Shown here one piece after another: positions 38,723 to 51,368 of a DNA stretch of 64,000 nt. How positions within the stretch are numbered: the stretch's first letter is position 1; every line of letters begins with the position of its first letter. The stretch is from the NCBI RefSeq assembly GCF_002591975.1, contig NZ_NVQE01000019.1:41379-105378 (forward strand), read 5' to 3'. Source of the DNA: Mycobacterium neglectum (GTDB taxonomy: Bacteria > Actinomycetota > Actinomycetes > Mycobacteriales > Mycobacteriaceae). Below the pieces are notes generated by a model. That model was not told the DNA's origin. It worked only from the letters and a program-made list of their open reading frames with translations, and did not search any database. The translations under genes were made by a program, and so were the position numbers.

Positions 38723-40354
38723 CTACTCGACCCCGATCAGCAGAGCGTCGCCGCGGTGGTCGGTGTGGTAGGTGACGAGTTCGGCGGCGAGGTGCTGACG
38801 ATGGACGTGATCTGCCAGCGCGGCGCCGACCCCTGCGTCGACGCCTGCACCGGTGAGCACCGTGACGAGTTCACCCCCCGCTGCCAGCAGCAGGTCGATC
38901 AGCCCTGCGCCGGCCGCGATGAGGTCCTTTCCCACAATCAGTACCTCATCACCCGAGATGCCCAGCCCGTCGCCGGGCTGACACGCGCCCGCCCAGGTGA
39001 GCGCCTCCTCGGTGGCTACCCGTACCGACCCGTGCCTGGCACCCGCTGCGGCGCGCGCCATCGTGTAGCCATCGTCGACGGCCTGCCGATCTGGCTCGTG
39101 CATGGCCAGGGCGGCGAGACCCTGCACCATCGACGCCGTCGGCACCGGCACCACGTCGATACCCCAGCCGACGGCGGCGGTGCAGCCGGCGACGAGTTCT
39201 TCGGCGGCGACGTATCCGTTCGGCAGCACCATGACCTGTGCGGCGCCCGTGTTGACCAACGCGTGGAGCAGGTTTTTGGCGCTGACGGGCCCGCTCGCGT
39301 CGAGTTGCAGCACCTGCGCACCCTCGCCCGCGAACAGTTCTTCGGCGCCTGCGCCGTCGACGACGGCGAGCACTGCCCGTTCCCGGGCCCACCCTCCCGA
39401 GGGCCGCGTACTCGCCGCTGAAGTGAGGGACGTGATCTGGATGCGACTCAGGGTGCCCAGGGGCAGGGCCGCTTCGACCGCAGCTCCGGCATCGTCGGCG
39501 TGCACGTGCACGGAGTACTGGCCCGAGTCGGCCGTCGTCGCGATCGCCACCGATTCCCCCAGCCGGTCAAGGCTGCGACGAAGCGTTTCAACGCCGGCGG
39601 TGTCGCAACCGCCGAGCAGGTACATCACCTCGAATTGCGGACCTGCCGCCGTCGCGGTGACGACGTGGTCGTGTGGCGGGGACGGTACATACTCGTCCCG
39701 GTGCCGGGTGTGCCCGGTCAAGGTCGCGCTCATCGCGTCCAGCAGTACCAGCAGCCCGCGCCCGCCGGCGTCCACCACACCGGCCTCGGCCAGAACGTCG
39801 AGTTGCCCGGTGGTCTTGTCCAGTGAAACGGCCGCAGCCTCGGCGGCCGCCGACACCACAGCGGCGATCCCGGCGTCGTCGGCACCCGCCACTTCGGCTG
39901 CGGCCGCTGCATCCTGTAGGACCGACACGATCGTGCCGGGCACCGCTTCGCCCATCGAGCTGACGACCAGGCCGACCGAATGCCGGATTGCGGCCGCGAA
40001 CAGGGACCCGCTGACGTCGGCGAGCACCCCGCCCCGGTCGGCCGCCGCCGATGCGGTGACATCGGCGAGGCCGCGCAGAATCTGCGACAGGATGACGCCG
40101 GAGTTACCCCGCGCGCCCTGCAGTGCACCGCGCGCCAGTGCGGCAGCGACCTCCACAACGTCGTCGGACGCCGCCAGAGCGTCGGCCTGCGCCCAGGCCG
40201 CACGCATGGTGAACAGCATGTTTGTGCCGGTATCGGCATCGGCGACAGGGAACACGTTGAGCCGGTTGATCTCGTCGGTGTGGGTGATGAGGTCGCCGAC
40301 GGCGGTGTGCGCCCAATCCCGCAATGCGGAGGCGTCCAGCCGCCGATCCGCCAT
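38723..40354 (-). CDS. DAK2 / FakA-like kinase domain protein
   Basis: A 543-aa fusion of an N-terminal DhaL-type ATP-binding domain and a C-terminal DegV-like fatty-acid-handling region, as in FakA/YloV. The DhaL signature [14 protein letters not shown] (with Mg-binding Asps) is at residues 33-46. Firmicute FakA phosphorylates fatty acids bound to FakB; a FakB partner is not in this window. M. tuberculosis has this gene split into Rv2974c/Rv2975c; here it is intact. The start is ATG 40354 after GGAGGTGGGC. Confidence 0.85.
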   Translation of the reverse strand: MADRRLDASALRDWAHTAVGDLITHTDEINRLNVFPVADADTGTNMLFTMRAAWAQADALAASDDVVEVAAALARGALQGARGNSGVILSQILRGLADVTASAAADRGGVLADVSGSLFAAAIRHSVGLVVSSMGEAVPGTIVSVLQDAAAAAEVAGADDAGIAAVVSAAAEAAAVSLDKTTGQLDVLAEAGVVDAGGRGLLVLLDAMSATLTGHTRHRDEYVPSPPHDHVVTATAAGPQFEVMYLLGGCDTAGVETLRRSLDRLGESVAIATTADSGQYSVHVHADDAGAAVEAALPLGTLSRIQITSLTSAASTRPSGGWARERAVLAVVDGAGAEELFAGEGAQVLQLDASGPVSAKNLLHALVNTGAAQVMVLPNGYVAAEELVAGCTAAVGWGIDVVPVPTASMVQGLAALAMHEPDRQAVDDGYTMARAAAGARHGSVRVATEEALTWAGACQPGDGLGISGDEVLIVGKDLIAAGAGLIDLLLAAGGELVTVLTGAGVDAGVGAALADHVHRQHLAAELVTYHTDHRGDALLIGVE

Positions 40355-40480
40355 GCCCACCTCCAGCCCGCTGTCTGGCACCCCGCTGGCTCGAGGTGTC
40401 GACGTGGCCGCAAGCCTATCCACTAGCGCTGACAGCCCTTCCGAAACATTTGGAATCATTCGCGCCTGTTGGAGACCATT

Positions 40481-40509
40481 TTGGTGATCCCCGGCGCTGC
40501 CGGTATCCT
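40481..40509 (+). promoter_or_regulatory. Promoter of rpmB
   Basis: TTGGTG (40481-40486), a 17-base spacer, then TATCCT (40504-40509) fit SigA -35/-10. The start site would be near 40516, giving a leader of about 70 bases. Confidence 0.5.
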
Positions 40510-40529
40510 GGTCAGGTTGTCGGGTCGAA

Positions 40530-40548
40530 CCGCCGCCGGTCGCGGCGG
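40530..40548 (+). promoter_or_regulatory. Short hairpin in the rpmB leader
   Basis: CCGCCG (40530-40535) pairs with CGGCGG (40543-40548) over a seven-base loop. It lies between the promoter and the ribosome-binding site. Role unknown; high GC makes such stems frequent by chance. Confidence 0.25.
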
Positions 40549-40587
40549 AACCCCAGACCCCCAGTACTGATTCGAGGAGTTTCACAT

Positions 40588-40782
40588 ATGGCTGCCGTGT
40601 GCGATATCTGCGGGAAGGGCCCCGGCTTCGGCAAGTCGGTGTCGCACTCCCATCGCCGGACCAGCCGTCGGTGGAATCCGAACATCCAGACCGTGCGCGC
40701 CGTCAGCAGCCCGGGCGGCAACAAGAAGCGCGTGAACGTGTGCACGTCGTGCCTCAAGGCCGGAAAGGTCTCGCGCGGCTGA
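40588..40782 (+). CDS. rpmB: 50S ribosomal protein L28, zinc-ribbon form
   Basis: A 64-aa L28 with two CXXC pairs (CDIC near residue 5 and CTSC near 52), the zinc-binding C+ type. Core motif [19 protein letters not shown] is standard. GAGGAG precedes ATG 40588. Mycobacteria have a second, zinc-free L28 under Zur control elsewhere (known), so this is the zinc-replete copy. Confidence 0.96.
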   Translation: MAAVCDICGKGPGFGKSVSHSHRRTSRRWNPNIQTVRAVSSPGGNKKRVNVCTSCLKAGKVSRG

Positions 40783-40784
40783 CG

Positions 40785-41468
40785 CTAGGGAAGACGCCAG
40801 TCGATCGGTTCGGCGCCCATCTTCTCCAGTAGCTCGTTGGCTCTGCTGAACGGTCGCGAACCGAAGAAACCACGCGATGCGGACAGTGGTGACGGGTGCG
40901 GTGACTCGATCGCCACGCAATCGGCGCCGTCGAGCATCGGCTTCAATGTTGACGCGTCGCGGCCCCACAGCACCGCGACCAGCGGTTGTCGCCGCGCGAC
41001 CAGGGCCCGGATCGCACACTCGGTCACCGCTTCCCAACCTTTGCCCCGATGTGACGCCGGGGTTCCCGGCCGAACGGTGAGCACCCTGTTCAGCAGCATG
41101 ACGCCGCGCTCGGCCCACGGTGTCAGATCGCCTGTCGTTGGGGTGGGATGGGAAAGGTCATCGGTGTACTCGGTGAAGATGTTGGCCAGGCTGCGCGGCA
41201 ACGGGCGCACGTCGGGTGCCACCGAGAAGCTCAGTCCGACGGCGTGACCCGGTGTCGGATACGGGTCTTGGCCGACGATCAGAACCCGTACATTCTCGAA
41301 CGGGAAAGTGAAGGCACGCAACACATGCTGGCCTGCGGGTAGATAACGTTGACCCGCCGCCAGCTCGGCGCGCAGGAACTCCCCCATGTGGGCCACCTGA
41401 GGCTGCACTGGTTCCAGCGCGCGTGCCCAGCCGTCCTCGACGATTTCATTCAGCGGTCGTGCGGTCAT
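40785..41468 (-). CDS. ung: Uracil-DNA glycosylase
   Basis: A 227-aa family-1 UDG that removes uracil from DNA. Active site [17 protein letters not shown] (catalytic Asp), the uracil-recognition [11 protein letters not shown], and the Leu-loop [13 protein letters not shown] are all present. Start ATG 41468 has a TAAGTT -10 box eight bases upstream and no Shine-Dalgarno, so it may be leaderless. It converges on rpmB, with two bases between stops. Confidence 0.97.
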   Translation of the reverse strand: MTARPLNEIVEDGWARALEPVQPQVAHMGEFLRAELAAGQRYLPAGQHVLRAFTFPFENVRVLIVGQDPYPTPGHAVGLSFSVAPDVRPLPRSLANIFTEYTDDLSHPTPTTGDLTPWAERGVMLLNRVLTVRPGTPASHRGKGWEAVTECAIRALVARRQPLVAVLWGRDASTLKPMLDGADCVAIESPHPSPLSASRGFFGSRPFSRANELLEKMGAEPIDWRLP

Positions 41469-41476
41469 CGAGGGTC

Positions 41477-41482
41477 AACTTA
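41477..41482 (-). promoter_or_regulatory. -10 box TAAGTT of ung
   Basis: Minus-strand TAAGTT ends eight bases before the ung ATG, without a ribosome-binding site between. It predicts a short or absent leader. Confidence 0.4.
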
Positions 41483-41496
41483 GCGTGCGTGCTGCC

Positions 41497-42453
41497 TCAG
41501 AACGACTGCCAGCCCGGATCTCCATGCCAGGACCTCCCGTCCACCACGACTCTCGCCGGACCGTCAAGCACCCGTCCGATCACCCGCCAGCCCTCGGGCG
41601 GCGCCCCCGGGAATGTTGCGACCAGCGCGTGATCCTCGCCTCCCCCAAGGATCCAGTCCGACGGATCGACCGCCAGCGCGGCACCCGCCGCCGTGAGCGG
41701 ATCGCGGTCTGCGCCCAGCGAATCCGATGACAGATCGATGCCGACACCCGATGCCCGCGCAATATGCCCGAGATCGGCCACCAGGCCGTCGGAGACATCG
41801 GTCATCGACGTGGCACCCGCATCCGCGGCGACGCGTCCATGGCCGTACGGCGGCTCTGGCACCAGATGCCGGCGACGCAGCGCGTCAAAATCTTGAATAC
41901 CGTTGAGCGCCAGCATGTATCCGGCAGCCGACCAACCGAGTTCGCCCACGACGGCGACGGTGTCACCGGCATGGGCACCAGCTAGACGTACTGCCTCGCG
42001 GCCGCCGAGGTCACCGAGCGCGGTCACCGAGATCACCCATTGCGGCGCCGTCACCAGATCGCCGCCCACGATGCCGGCGCCGATCCGTCGGGCCTCGTGC
42101 CACATGCCGTCGGCGAGCTCGACAGCGTGCGCTGCGGGCGTGTCACCGGGCGCTCCGAATGCGACGACGAACGCGGTCGCCGTCGCACCCATCGCCTCGA
42201 CGTCCGCCGCGTTCTGTGCGATTGCCTTGCGGCCGACGTCGTGTGGCGTAGACCAGTCCAGCCGGAAGTGGCGCCCCTCGACGAGCATGTCCGTCGACAC
42301 CACCGTCGCGCCGTCGCGGGCCAGCACCACCGCGGCGTCGTCACCGGGACCCAGTGCCACCGCGTCCGGCTGTTCGCGGCCTGCGACAAGCCGGTCGATC
42401 ACGGCGAACTCGCCCACCGCGGCGAGCGTCTCGAGGGGCTCATCGCTCGCCAT
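41497..42453 (-). CDS. thiL: Thiamine-monophosphate kinase
   Basis: A 318-aa ThiL that phosphorylates thiamine phosphate to the active pyrophosphate. Metal/ATP-binding motifs: LGPGDDAAVV near residue 34, a DMLVEGRHF loop, VGRKAIAQNAADVEAMGA and VSDGLVADLGHIA. Normal size. ATG 42453 has GGGGAGG upstream. It is alone on the minus strand between ung and the RAM-domain gene. Confidence 0.95.
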   Translation of the reverse strand: MASDEPLETLAAVGEFAVIDRLVAGREQPDAVALGPGDDAAVVLARDGATVVSTDMLVEGRHFRLDWSTPHDVGRKAIAQNAADVEAMGATATAFVVAFGAPGDTPAAHAVELADGMWHEARRIGAGIVGGDLVTAPQWVISVTALGDLGGREAVRLAGAHAGDTVAVVGELGWSAAGYMLALNGIQDFDALRRRHLVPEPPYGHGRVAADAGATSMTDVSDGLVADLGHIARASGVGIDLSSDSLGADRDPLTAAGAALAVDPSDWILGGGEDHALVATFPGAPPEGWRVIGRVLDGPARVVVDGRSWHGDPGWQSF

Positions 42454-42527
42454 GTCGCCTCCCCTGAGCTGCGGTACGTTTGATCCCTGCGGCGTGGAGT
42501 CTATGCAGCCAGAAGGAGGACAGCCGG

Positions 42528-42770
42528 GTGGTCGAGGCTTTCATGCTGATCCAGACCGAGGTGGGCCGCGCTGAGGTCGTCGCCAAACAGCTCGCGGGGC
42601 TATCCGGAGTGCTGTCTGCCGAGTACGTCACCGGCCCCTATGACGTGGTGGTGCGAATCGGGGCGTCCAGCCTCGGCGAACTGCAGGCCGGAGTGGTACC
42701 CAGCGTCCAGCAGGTCGCCGGCATCACCCGCACACTGACCTGCCCGATCGCCGACGGAGCCCGCCCTTAG
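42528..42770 (+). CDS. Stand-alone Lrp/AsnC ligand-binding (RAM) domain protein
   Basis: An 80-aa protein made of one RAM domain (VVEAFMLIQTEVGRAEVVA, then GPYDVVVRIGASSLGEL) with no DNA-binding helix-turn-helix. Such proteins bind amino acids and may modulate Lrp-type regulators by mixed oligomers. The GTG at 42528 has AAGGAGG upstream; reading from 42480 adds a non-homologous segment. The next gene starts ten bases after its stop. Confidence 0.82.
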   Translation: MVEAFMLIQTEVGRAEVVAKQLAGLSGVLSAEYVTGPYDVVVRIGASSLGELQAGVVPSVQQVAGITRTLTCPIADGARP

Positions 42771-42773
42771 AGT
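42768..42773 (+). promoter_or_regulatory. -10 box TAGAGT of the DUF3515 gene
   Basis: TAGAGT includes the TAG stop of the preceding gene and ends seven bases before GTG 42781. No ribosome-binding site lies between. The DUF3515 gene may have its own leaderless transcript. Confidence 0.4.
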
Positions 42774-42780
42774 TTGGTCG

Positions 42781-43350
42781 GTGGACACCGAAACCCGCGA
42801 CGGCCCGCCAAGGGCGCTGATGATCACGGCGATCGTGGTGGCCGTCGCCGCTGTCCTCGCGATTCTGGCCTTTGCGGCACTTCGACAGACCCCCGCCACG
42901 GACAAGCCCGTCGCGATCGTCTCGGTGCCTGCGCCGCAGGCCGACAGCGCAGACTGCAGAGCACTGGTCGACGCGCTGCCCGAACAGCTCGGCGAATTCC
43001 GACGTGCTCGCGCGGCCGATCCTGCACCGCCGGCGGCCGCGGCATGGCGCGCCACCCCGGACGGCGAGGCCGTGATCCTGCGGTGCGGTGTGGACCGGCC
43101 CGCGGAGTTCGTGCTCGGCAGTCCACTTCAACTTGTGGACGCGGTGTCGTGGTTTCGGGTTGGCGAACCAGGGGCGGGCGAAGGCCAAGGCACCGACCAA
43201 GCACGCAGTACCTGGTTCGCCGTCGATCGCCCGGTGTATGTGGCCTTGACGCTGCCCGCCGACACCGGCCCGACACCGATCCAGGAGATCTCGCGGTTGA
43301 TCGCGAAGACATTGCCCGCCAAGGCGGTTGACCCCGCGCCGGTAAGCTAG
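42781..43350 (+). CDS. DUF3515 membrane-anchored protein (Rv2980-like)
   Basis: A 189-aa protein with one N-terminal transmembrane segment (about residues 14-35) and an extracellular DUF3515 domain ([30 protein letters not shown]). Actinobacteria-specific, function unknown. Conserved next to ddl as in M. tuberculosis. Its TAG stop shares CTAG with the convergent ddl stop. Confidence 0.82.
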   Translation: MDTETRDGPPRALMITAIVVAVAAVLAILAFAALRQTPATDKPVAIVSVPAPQADSADCRALVDALPEQLGEFRRARAADPAPPAAAAWRATPDGEAVILRCGVDRPAEFVLGSPLQLVDAVSWFRVGEPGAGEGQGTDQARSTWFAVDRPVYVALTLPADTGPTPIQEISRLIAKTLPAKAVDPAPVS

Positions 43351-44504
43351 CGCAGGCCCGTTCCGCGCTTCCGCGCCGTTTCGACCATGGTGGCCAACAG
43401 CGTCGGATAGTCGACACCGCTGGCGGCCCACATCCTCGGAAACATCGAGATGGTCGTGAACCCCGGCATCGTGTTGATCTCGTTGATGACCGGGCCGTCC
43501 TCGGTCAGGAAGAAGTCGACACGGGCCAGACCCTGGCAGTCGATGGCTCCGAATGCCCGAATCGCCAACTGGCGCACTTCATCTGCGATGCTGTCGTCGA
43601 CTTTGGCAGGCACGTCGAGCTCCGCGGCGTCCTCGAGATACTTCGTCGCGAAGTCGTAGAACGAGTCCTCGCGGCCGCGGACACCCACGACGCGGATCTC
43701 ACCGACGGTGCTCGCCTCGACCCGGCCGTCGGGGAATTCCAGTACCCCGCACTCCAATTCACGCCCGATGATCGCCGCCTCGACGATCACCTTGGGATCG
43801 TGCCGTCGCGCGATCTCGATCGCGGTGGGCAGCTGATCCCACGCCGTCACGCGACTCACGCCGATAGACGATCCGCCGCGGGCGGGCTTGACGAACACCG
43901 GCAGCCCGAGTCGTTCGCGGTCATCCAGGCTCAGCGTCTCTTGCCGCGGTCGCAGCACGGCCTGATCCCCGATGGGGAGCCCCTCTGCTGCCAACAGCTT
44001 CTTGGTGAACTCCTTGTCCATGCCCGACGCGCTGGCGAGCACCCCCGCACCGACGTAGGGCACACCCGCCAACTCGAGCAGCCCCTGAATGGTGCCGTCT
44101 TCGCCATACGGGCCGTGCAGCACCGGGAACACCACGTCGACTGCCCCGAGCACCTCTGGGGCGCCCTGGCCGACCGAGAGCAGCTCACCCCTTCGCCCGG
44201 GATCGGCAGCGAGGGCGAGCTCCTTGCCCGAGGCGCCGGTGACCTGCGGCAACCGCCCGTCGGCGATGGCGAGGGTGTCGGGCTCGGCGTCGGTCAGCAT
44301 CCACGCCCCCTCGGGAGTGATGCCGACAGCCACCACCTCGAAGCGCTCCGGATCGAGATTGCGCAGGATGCTACCTGCGGAAACGCAGGAAATTGCGTGT
44401 TCAGAGCTGCGGCCGCCGTAGACGACTGCGACGCGGACACGTCCGGTCGCGCCCGAGCTCGATGTCGCCGGCGGACCAGCTCCGGGCCCATCACGGTCAG
44501 TCAC
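43347..44504 (-). CDS. ddl: D-alanine--D-alanine ligase
   Basis: A 385-aa ATP-grasp enzyme joining two D-Ala for peptidoglycan; target of D-cycloserine. Seen: [51 protein letters not shown] and [17 protein letters not shown]. Starts with GTG 44504. It lies beside gpsA and a PLP enzyme and does not share their strand-promoter gap (61 bases). Confidence 0.97.
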   Translation of the reverse strand: MTDRDGPGAGPPATSSSGATGRVRVAVVYGGRSSEHAISCVSAGSILRNLDPERFEVVAVGITPEGAWMLTDAEPDTLAIADGRLPQVTGASGKELALAADPGRRGELLSVGQGAPEVLGAVDVVFPVLHGPYGEDGTIQGLLELAGVPYVGAGVLASASGMDKEFTKKLLAAEGLPIGDQAVLRPRQETLSLDDRERLGLPVFVKPARGGSSIGVSRVTAWDQLPTAIEIARRHDPKVIVEAAIIGRELECGVLEFPDGRVEASTVGEIRVVGVRGREDSFYDFATKYLEDAAELDVPAKVDDSIADEVRQLAIRAFGAIDCQGLARVDFFLTEDGPVINEINTMPGFTTISMFPRMWAASGVDYPTLLATMVETARKRGTGLR

Positions 44505-44565
44505 AACCTAGAGAGGCTACCGTCCACCATTGCAACAGGTCGCTTCAATTCGCTGACCTGCAATT

Positions 44566-45669
44566 TCACTGTAAAGCCCGTTCGAAATCACTGATCAGAT
44601 CGTCGGTGTCCTCGATGCCGAGCGCGATACGGGCGAAGCCGTCGCTGACCGGATCGCCCCAGCGGATCCGGCGGTCCACCGAGGTGTGAATACCCCCGAA
44701 GCTCGTCGATGCGACGAGCAGCGCGCTGCGATCCACCAGCGCGTGCACAGCATCGGCATCGGTCAACTCGATCGCGACCAATCCACCGAACCGCTTCATC
44801 TGCTGCGCCGCGACCTGATGCGAGGGATCGTCGGGCAGACCCGGATACCGGACCCAGCGCACCGCCGGATGGGCCCGCAGCATCACCGCGAGCGCTTGGG
44901 CGTTTTGACACTGTCGATCAAACCGCAGACCTGCGCTGCCGAGACTTCGCAGCACCAGCCACGCCTCGAACGGCCCGAGAATGGCGCCGGCAAGTAGGCG
45001 TTCCTGTTCGACGGCGGCCATCAGTTCGGGATGGCTGCCTGCGACGTATCCCGCGATCAGGTCGCTGTGACCCGACAGCGCTTTGGTCGCGCTGGCCACC
45101 ACGAGGTCTGCGCCCAGGGACAGCGGTTGCTGACCAAAGGGCGTCGCGGTGGTGTTGTCGACGACGAGCGTCGAACCCCTACGCCGGCAATCCATCGCCA
45201 ACCGGTGCAGGTCGACGACATCGAGACCGGGATTGGCCGGCGTCTCCGCGAGCACCACGTCGGCATCGGATGCCGCGGCGCACATCCCGGCGCTCTCGGC
45301 CTCTACGACCGTGACCCCTTGTGACGCAAGGTATTCCTTGGCATAGCGACGGACCTGGTTGTAGCCGTCGGCAGGAACCACAAGTTTGGTGCCAGGCTTC
45401 GCGAGCACCCGCAACACCGACGTGATAGCGGCCATTCCGGAACCGAATACCAGCGCCGCCGCGGCTCCCTCGAGTTCGGCGAGCGCCGACTCCAATTGCC
45501 GCCATGTGGGATTCGAGTAACGTCCGTACTTGTCGAGCGGCTGCGCCTCATCCGGCGAGAGATGAAACGTCGACGCGATCACCGGCGGGGCAACGACGGG
45601 ATTACCCGGAACTGGTTCCGAACCAACTGCTTTGACGCTGCGCGTCGAATCGCCGTACAGTCCGTCCAC
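44566..45669 (-). CDS. Cystathionine gamma-lyase/synthase-like PLP enzyme
   Basis: A 367-aa Cys/Met-metabolism PLP enzyme. Typical marks: TFHLSP, YSNPTWRQLESALAELEG, the phosphate-binding FGSGMAAI, and the PLP Lys in VASATKALSGHSDLIAG. Shorter than many gamma-lyases but complete. Activity could be gamma-synthase, gamma-lyase or related. It begins three bases after gpsA stop with GGAG from the gpsA end as its ribosome-binding site. M. tuberculosis lacks it here. Confidence 0.82.
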   Translation of the reverse strand: MDGLYGDSTRSVKAVGSEPVPGNPVVAPPVIASTFHLSPDEAQPLDKYGRYSNPTWRQLESALAELEGAAAALVFGSGMAAITSVLRVLAKPGTKLVVPADGYNQVRRYAKEYLASQGVTVVEAESAGMCAAASDADVVLAETPANPGLDVVDLHRLAMDCRRRGSTLVVDNTTATPFGQQPLSLGADLVVASATKALSGHSDLIAGYVAGSHPELMAAVEQERLLAGAILGPFEAWLVLRSLGSAGLRFDRQCQNAQALAVMLRAHPAVRWVRYPGLPDDPSHQVAAQQMKRFGGLVAIELTDADAVHALVDRSALLVASTSFGGIHTSVDRRIRWGDPVSDGFARIALGIEDTDDLISDFERALQ

Positions 45670-45672
45670 GTC

Positions 45673-47360
<1,688 letters not shown>

Positions 47361-47412
47361 CAGTTCGTCCATCGGTGGCAGCACGACTGCTCGATAGGGG
47401 ATCATCTGTGGA

Positions 47413-49632
47413 ATGACGGAAGCCGATACCGAGATTCTCGCCACCGACTCCGGGTCGGCGACCGGAGCCGCGCAGCCGGCGCCACCCGATACGGCGTCTG
47501 CTCGGCCGGGGCCGCGGCACACCGGAGATTCAGCGCCTGAGGCCCCGCCTGCGGCAACCTCGCAAGCGGTCGACAACGCGCTGCCCGAGGACCGCTATCT
47601 CAACCGAGAGCTGAGCTGGCTCGACTTCAACGCGCGGGTCCTTGCGCTTGCGGCCGACCCGTCCCTGCCGCTGCTGGAACGCGCGAAGTTCCTTGCCATC
47701 TTCGCGTCCAACCTCGACGAGTTCTACATGGTGCGTGTCGCGGGACTCAAGCGGCGCGACGAGATGGGGCTTTCGGTGCGGTCTGCCGACGGCTTGTCGC
47801 CGCGTGAGCAGTTGCGCCGGATCAACGAGCGCACCCAGCAGATCTCCAGTCGGCATGCCCACGTGTTCCTCGACGCGGTGCGCCCTGCGCTCGCCGACGA
47901 GGGGATCGTGATCGTCACATGGGCCGAAGTCGACGAGGACGAGCGTGCACGGCTCTCGACGTATTTCCACGAGCAGGTGTTCCCGGTACTGACACCGTTG
48001 GCAGTCGATCCGGCTCACCCCTTCCCCTTTGTCAGCGGGCTGAGCCTGAACCTGGCCGTCACGGTCCGGCAGCCCGAAGACGGCGGGCAGCACTTCGCGC
48101 GAATCAAGGTGCCCGACAACGTCGACCGCTTCGTCGAGTTGGCGCGCCGCGAAGGCTCATCCGATGTGGTGCGGTTCCTGCCGATGGAGGAACTGATCGC
48201 AGCGTTCCTGCCGGTGCTGTTCCCCGGCATGGACATCGTCGAGCATCACGCGTTCCGCATCACGCGCAACGCGGACTTCGAGGTCGAAGAAGATCGTGAC
48301 GAAGATCTGTTGCAGGCGCTGGAGCGAGAACTCGCGCGGCGGCGCTTCGGTTCCCCGGTTCGCCTCGAGGTGTCCGATGACATGACCGAGAGCATGCTCG
48401 AGTTGCTTCAGCGCGAACTCGACGTGGACGGCGGCGATGTCATCGAGGTACCCGGCCTACTCGACCTCTCGTCGCTCTGGCAGATCTACGGTCAGGATCG
48501 TCCGGCACTCAAGGACCGTCCCTTTGTGCCGGCGACACCACCCGCATTCGGCGAGCGGGAGACCCCCAAGAGCATCTTCTCGACACTGCGCGACGGCGAC
48601 GTCCTGGTGCACCACCCCTACGATTCGTTTTCCACCACGGTGCAACGGTTCATCGAGCAGGCGGCCGCGGATCCCAACGTCTTGGCCATCAAGCAGACGC
48701 TCTATCGGACATCGGGCGATTCGCCGATCGTCAACGCGCTCATCGACGCCGCTGCGGCAGGCAAACAAGTAGTCGCCCTAGTTGAGATCAAGGCGCGCTT
48801 CGACGAACAGGCCAACATCAAATGGGCCCGCGCACTGGAGCGGGCGGGCGTACATGTGGTCTACGGACTGGTCGGGTTGAAGACGCATTGCAAAACCTGC
48901 CTGGTGGTGCGGCGTGAGGGATCCACGATTCGGCGCTACTGCCATATCGGCACCGGCAACTACAACAGCAAGACCGCGCGCCTCTATGAAGATGTCGGCC
49001 TGCTGACCGCCGCCCCGGACATCGGCGCGGACCTCACCGATTTGTTCAATTCGCTCACCGGTTATTCGCGCAAGGACTCGTACCGCAACCTGTTGGTCGC
49101 GCCAAACGGCGTCCGCAGAGGGATCATCGAACGGATCGAACGCGAAATTGCGGCCAAGCAGTCCGGCGCCGATGCGGGCATTCGGCTCAAAGCCAACGCA
49201 TTGGTCGACGAGCAGGTGATCGATGCGCTTTACCGAGCATCGCAGTCGGGTGTCGGCGTCGAGGTCGTGGTTCGCGGCATCTGCGCATTGCGTCCGGGGG
49301 TGGCCGGCTACTCCGAAAACATCTCGGTGCGCTCGATTCTGGGCCGCTTCCTCGAGCACTCGCGCATTATTCACTTCCGCGCCACCGACGAGTTCTGGAT
49401 CGGAAGCGCCGACATGATGCATCGTAATCTCGATCGACGAGTCGAGGTGATGGCTCAGGTCAAGGATCCGAGGCTGGCTTCGCAATTGAACGATGTCTTT
49501 GATTCCGCCCTCGACCCGGCTACCCGGTGCTGGGAGTTGGACATGGACGGTAAGTGGACAGCATCGCCACGAGAGGGTGAAACGGTTCGCGACCACCAGG
49601 TGTCGTTGATGGAACGCCACCGGCAACCTTGA
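47413..49632 (+). CDS. ppk: Polyphosphate kinase PPK1
   Basis: A 739-aa enzyme making polyphosphate from ATP, used in stress and MprAB-SigE signalling in mycobacteria. It has the N-terminal helical region ([19 protein letters not shown]), central phospholipase-D-like halves, and the catalytic His 511 in [10 protein letters not shown] 50-residue Ala/Pro-rich N-terminal extension is present. Start ATG 47413, with no clear ribosome-binding site. It is followed by mutT1 as in M. tuberculosis. Confidence 0.97.
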   Translation: MTEADTEILATDSGSATGAAQPAPPDTASARPGPRHTGDSAPEAPPAATSQAVDNALPEDRYLNRELSWLDFNARVLALAADPSLPLLERAKFLAIFASNLDEFYMVRVAGLKRRDEMGLSVRSADGLSPREQLRRINERTQQISSRHAHVFLDAVRPALADEGIVIVTWAEVDEDERARLSTYFHEQVFPVLTPLAVDPAHPFPFVSGLSLNLAVTVRQPEDGGQHFARIKVPDNVDRFVELARREGSSDVVRFLPMEELIAAFLPVLFPGMDIVEHHAFRITRNADFEVEEDRDEDLLQALERELARRRFGSPVRLEVSDDMTESMLELLQRELDVDGGDVIEVPGLLDLSSLWQIYGQDRPALKDRPFVPATPPAFGERETPKSIFSTLRDGDVLVHHPYDSFSTTVQRFIEQAAADPNVLAIKQTLYRTSGDSPIVNALIDAAAAGKQVVALVEIKARFDEQANIKWARALERAGVHVVYGLVGLKTHCKTCLVVRREGSTIRRYCHIGTGNYNSKTARLYEDVGLLTAAPDIGADLTDLFNSLTGYSRKDSYRNLLVAPNGVRRGIIERIEREIAAKQSGADAGIRLKANALVDEQVIDALYRASQSGVGVEVVVRGICALRPGVAGYSENISVRSILGRFLEHSRIIHFRATDEFWIGSADMMHRNLDRRVEVMAQVKDPRLASQLNDVFDSALDPATRCWELDMDGKWTASPREGETVRDHQVSLMERHRQP

Positions 49633-49683
49633 AACTCGTCGGCTGTGAGCTCGCCAGGGCCCGAATGACCAGCAGGAGTTGAC

Positions 49684-50613
49684 GTGCCGAGGGACAACCC
49701 ACCTCACGCAGTTCCGGACAATGCTGTTTTCGCCGCAGGTGCGGTGCTATGGCGGCCGGGTGATGGTGCCTCCGCGCCCGAGGTCGCGGTCATTCACCGT
49801 CCCCGTTACGACGACTGGTCGCTGCCCAAGGGCAAGGTCGACCCCGGCGAAACCGAACCCGTGACCGCCGTGCGCGAGGTGGCGGAGGAGACCGGCTACG
49901 CGGCGCACCTCGGCCGCCGGCTCGCCGCGGTGAGCTATCCCGTCGAGCAGAACATCAAGAAGGTCCGGTACTGGACGGCGCGCGCAATCGGCGGCGAGTT
50001 CAGCCCGAACGACGAAGTCGACGAACTCAAATGGCTTCCCGTGGCCGAAGCCATCAAGGCGGTCGGCTACCCGCACGACCGAAAGGTACTACGTCGCTTC
50101 AAGAAGTTGCCGGCCGATACGAAGACGGTATTAGTCGTTCGGCACGGCACCGCGGGCAGCAAGTCCCGATACAAGGGTGACGACCGTAATCGTCCGTTGG
50201 ACAAGCACGGGCGCGCCCAAGCCGAGTCTCTCGTCGGACAGCTGTTGTCTTTCGGCGCCAACGAGCTCTACGCCGCCGACCGGACACGCTGTCGGCAGAC
50301 GATCGAACCGTTGGCCGAAGAGCTCGGTCTCACCATCAGCAGCGAACCGCTGCTGACCGAGGAAGCCTATGCGGACAACCGAAAAGCCGCCAGAAACCGG
50401 TTCCTCGAGATCGCCGCGGACACCGAAGGCACGCCGGTGATCTGCACACAGGGCAAGGTGATTCCGGATCTGATCGCGTGGTGGTGTGAGCGCGACGGGG
50501 TTCGCCCGGACAAATCACGCAACCGCAAGGGCAGTACGTGGGTGCTGTCGCTGTTCGACGGACACCTGGTCGCAGCCGATCACATCGGCAGTCCGCTCGC
50601 CGTCAAGAAATGA
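49684..50613 (+). CDS. mutT1: 8-oxo-dGTP/diadenosine-polyphosphate hydrolase MutT1 (Nudix + histidine phosphatase)
   Basis: A 309-aa two-domain protein. The N-terminal Nudix box runs from G50 to Y72 (GKVDPGE...REVAEETGY). The C-terminal half is a histidine phosphatase with R153-H154-G155. The M. tuberculosis and M. smegmatis proteins hydrolyse 8-oxo-(d)GTP and diadenosine polyphosphates; the C-terminal domain processes further. GTG 49684 has CAGGAG upstream. Confidence 0.93.
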   Translation: MPRDNPPHAVPDNAVFAAGAVLWRPGDGASAPEVAVIHRPRYDDWSLPKGKVDPGETEPVTAVREVAEETGYAAHLGRRLAAVSYPVEQNIKKVRYWTARAIGGEFSPNDEVDELKWLPVAEAIKAVGYPHDRKVLRRFKKLPADTKTVLVVRHGTAGSKSRYKGDDRNRPLDKHGRAQAESLVGQLLSFGANELYAADRTRCRQTIEPLAEELGLTISSEPLLTEEAYADNRKAARNRFLEIAADTEGTPVICTQGKVIPDLIAWWCERDGVRPDKSRNRKGSTWVLSLFDGHLVAADHIGSPLAVKK

Positions 50614-50663
50614 AATCTGCCGGGGGGGGACCCGCCCCGAAGCCGCTAGCCTCGCGACACACA

Positions 50664-50724
50664 AACACGCCGTGGGTCGCATTCGTTCGATTGCCGGCTT
50701 AGCCAGCACGACCCACGGCGTGTT
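50664..50724. terminator. Inverted repeat between mutT1 and hupB
   Basis: Perfect 16-base arms at 50664-50679 and 50709-50724 (AACACGCCGTGGGTCG and its complement) with a 29-base loop. It lies between convergent genes, so it probably ends both transcripts. Confidence 0.7.
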
Positions 50725-50735
50725 CGATGTTGAAC

Positions 50736-51368
50736 TTACCTGCGGCCCTTCTTGGCCGGAGCGCGCTTCACGGCCTTCTTGGCCGGGGAACGCTTCACCG
50801 CCTTCTTGGCTGCAGTGCGCTTCACGGCCTTCTTGGCCGGGGCCTTCTTCACGGCCTTCTTGACGGCTGACTTCTTCACAGCCTTCTTGACTGCCGCCTT
50901 CTTCACCGCCTTCTTGGCTGCGGTGCGCTTCACGGCCTTCTTGACGGCTGCCTTCTTCACAGCCTTCTTGACTGCTGTGCGCTTGACCGCCTTCTTGGCG
51001 GCCTTCTTGGCCGCGACCTTCTTCACGGCCTTGCGGGCGCCGCCCGCAGTCACACCACGCTTCACTGCTGGTCCTTCCGCCGGGAGGCGCTGTGCGCCAG
51101 AGACAACCGCTTTGAACTGAGCGCCGGGCCGGAAGGCCGGCACGGATGTTGGCTTAACTTTCACGGTCTCGCCGGTGCGCGGGTTACGCGCAACACGAGC
51201 GGCACGACGGCGCTGTTCGAAAACACCGAAGCCGGTAATGGTGACACTGTCACCCTTATGAACCGCACGCACGATGGTGTCTACAACATTCTCCACCGCA
51301 AGGGTTGCCGACCGACGATCCGAGCCCAGTTTCTCCGTGAGTACGTCGATGAGCTCCGCTTTATTCAT
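50736..51368 (-). CDS. hupB: Histone-like protein HupB with Lys-Ala tail
   Basis: A 210-aa mycobacterial HU. Residues 1-90 are the HU fold ([38 protein letters not shown]). Residues 110-210 form a tail of KKAVKK/PAKKA repeats like eukaryotic histone H1, which binds DNA and is modified by acetylation. ATG 51368 has GGAGG upstream. A TAGATT at 51468-51473 on the minus strand is a possible -10, leaving a leader of about 95 bases. The gap 51369-51561 also holds a weak CCCGG-ATAA-CCGGG stem at 51511-51524 just past leuD. Confidence 0.97.
   Translation of the reverse strand: MNKAELIDVLTEKLGSDRRSATLAVENVVDTIVRAVHKGDSVTITGFGVFEQRRRAARVARNPRTGETVKVKPTSVPAFRPGAQFKAVVSGAQRLPAEGPAVKRGVTAGGARKAVKKVAAKKAAKKAVKRTAVKKAVKKAAVKKAVKRTAAKKAVKKAAVKKAVKKSAVKKAVKKAPAKKAVKRTAAKKAVKRSPAKKAVKRAPAKKGRR

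Noticed and set aside
37209..38771. 520-codon frame antisense to recG
   Set aside because: RecG motifs are continuous on the minus strand; this frame is a shadow.
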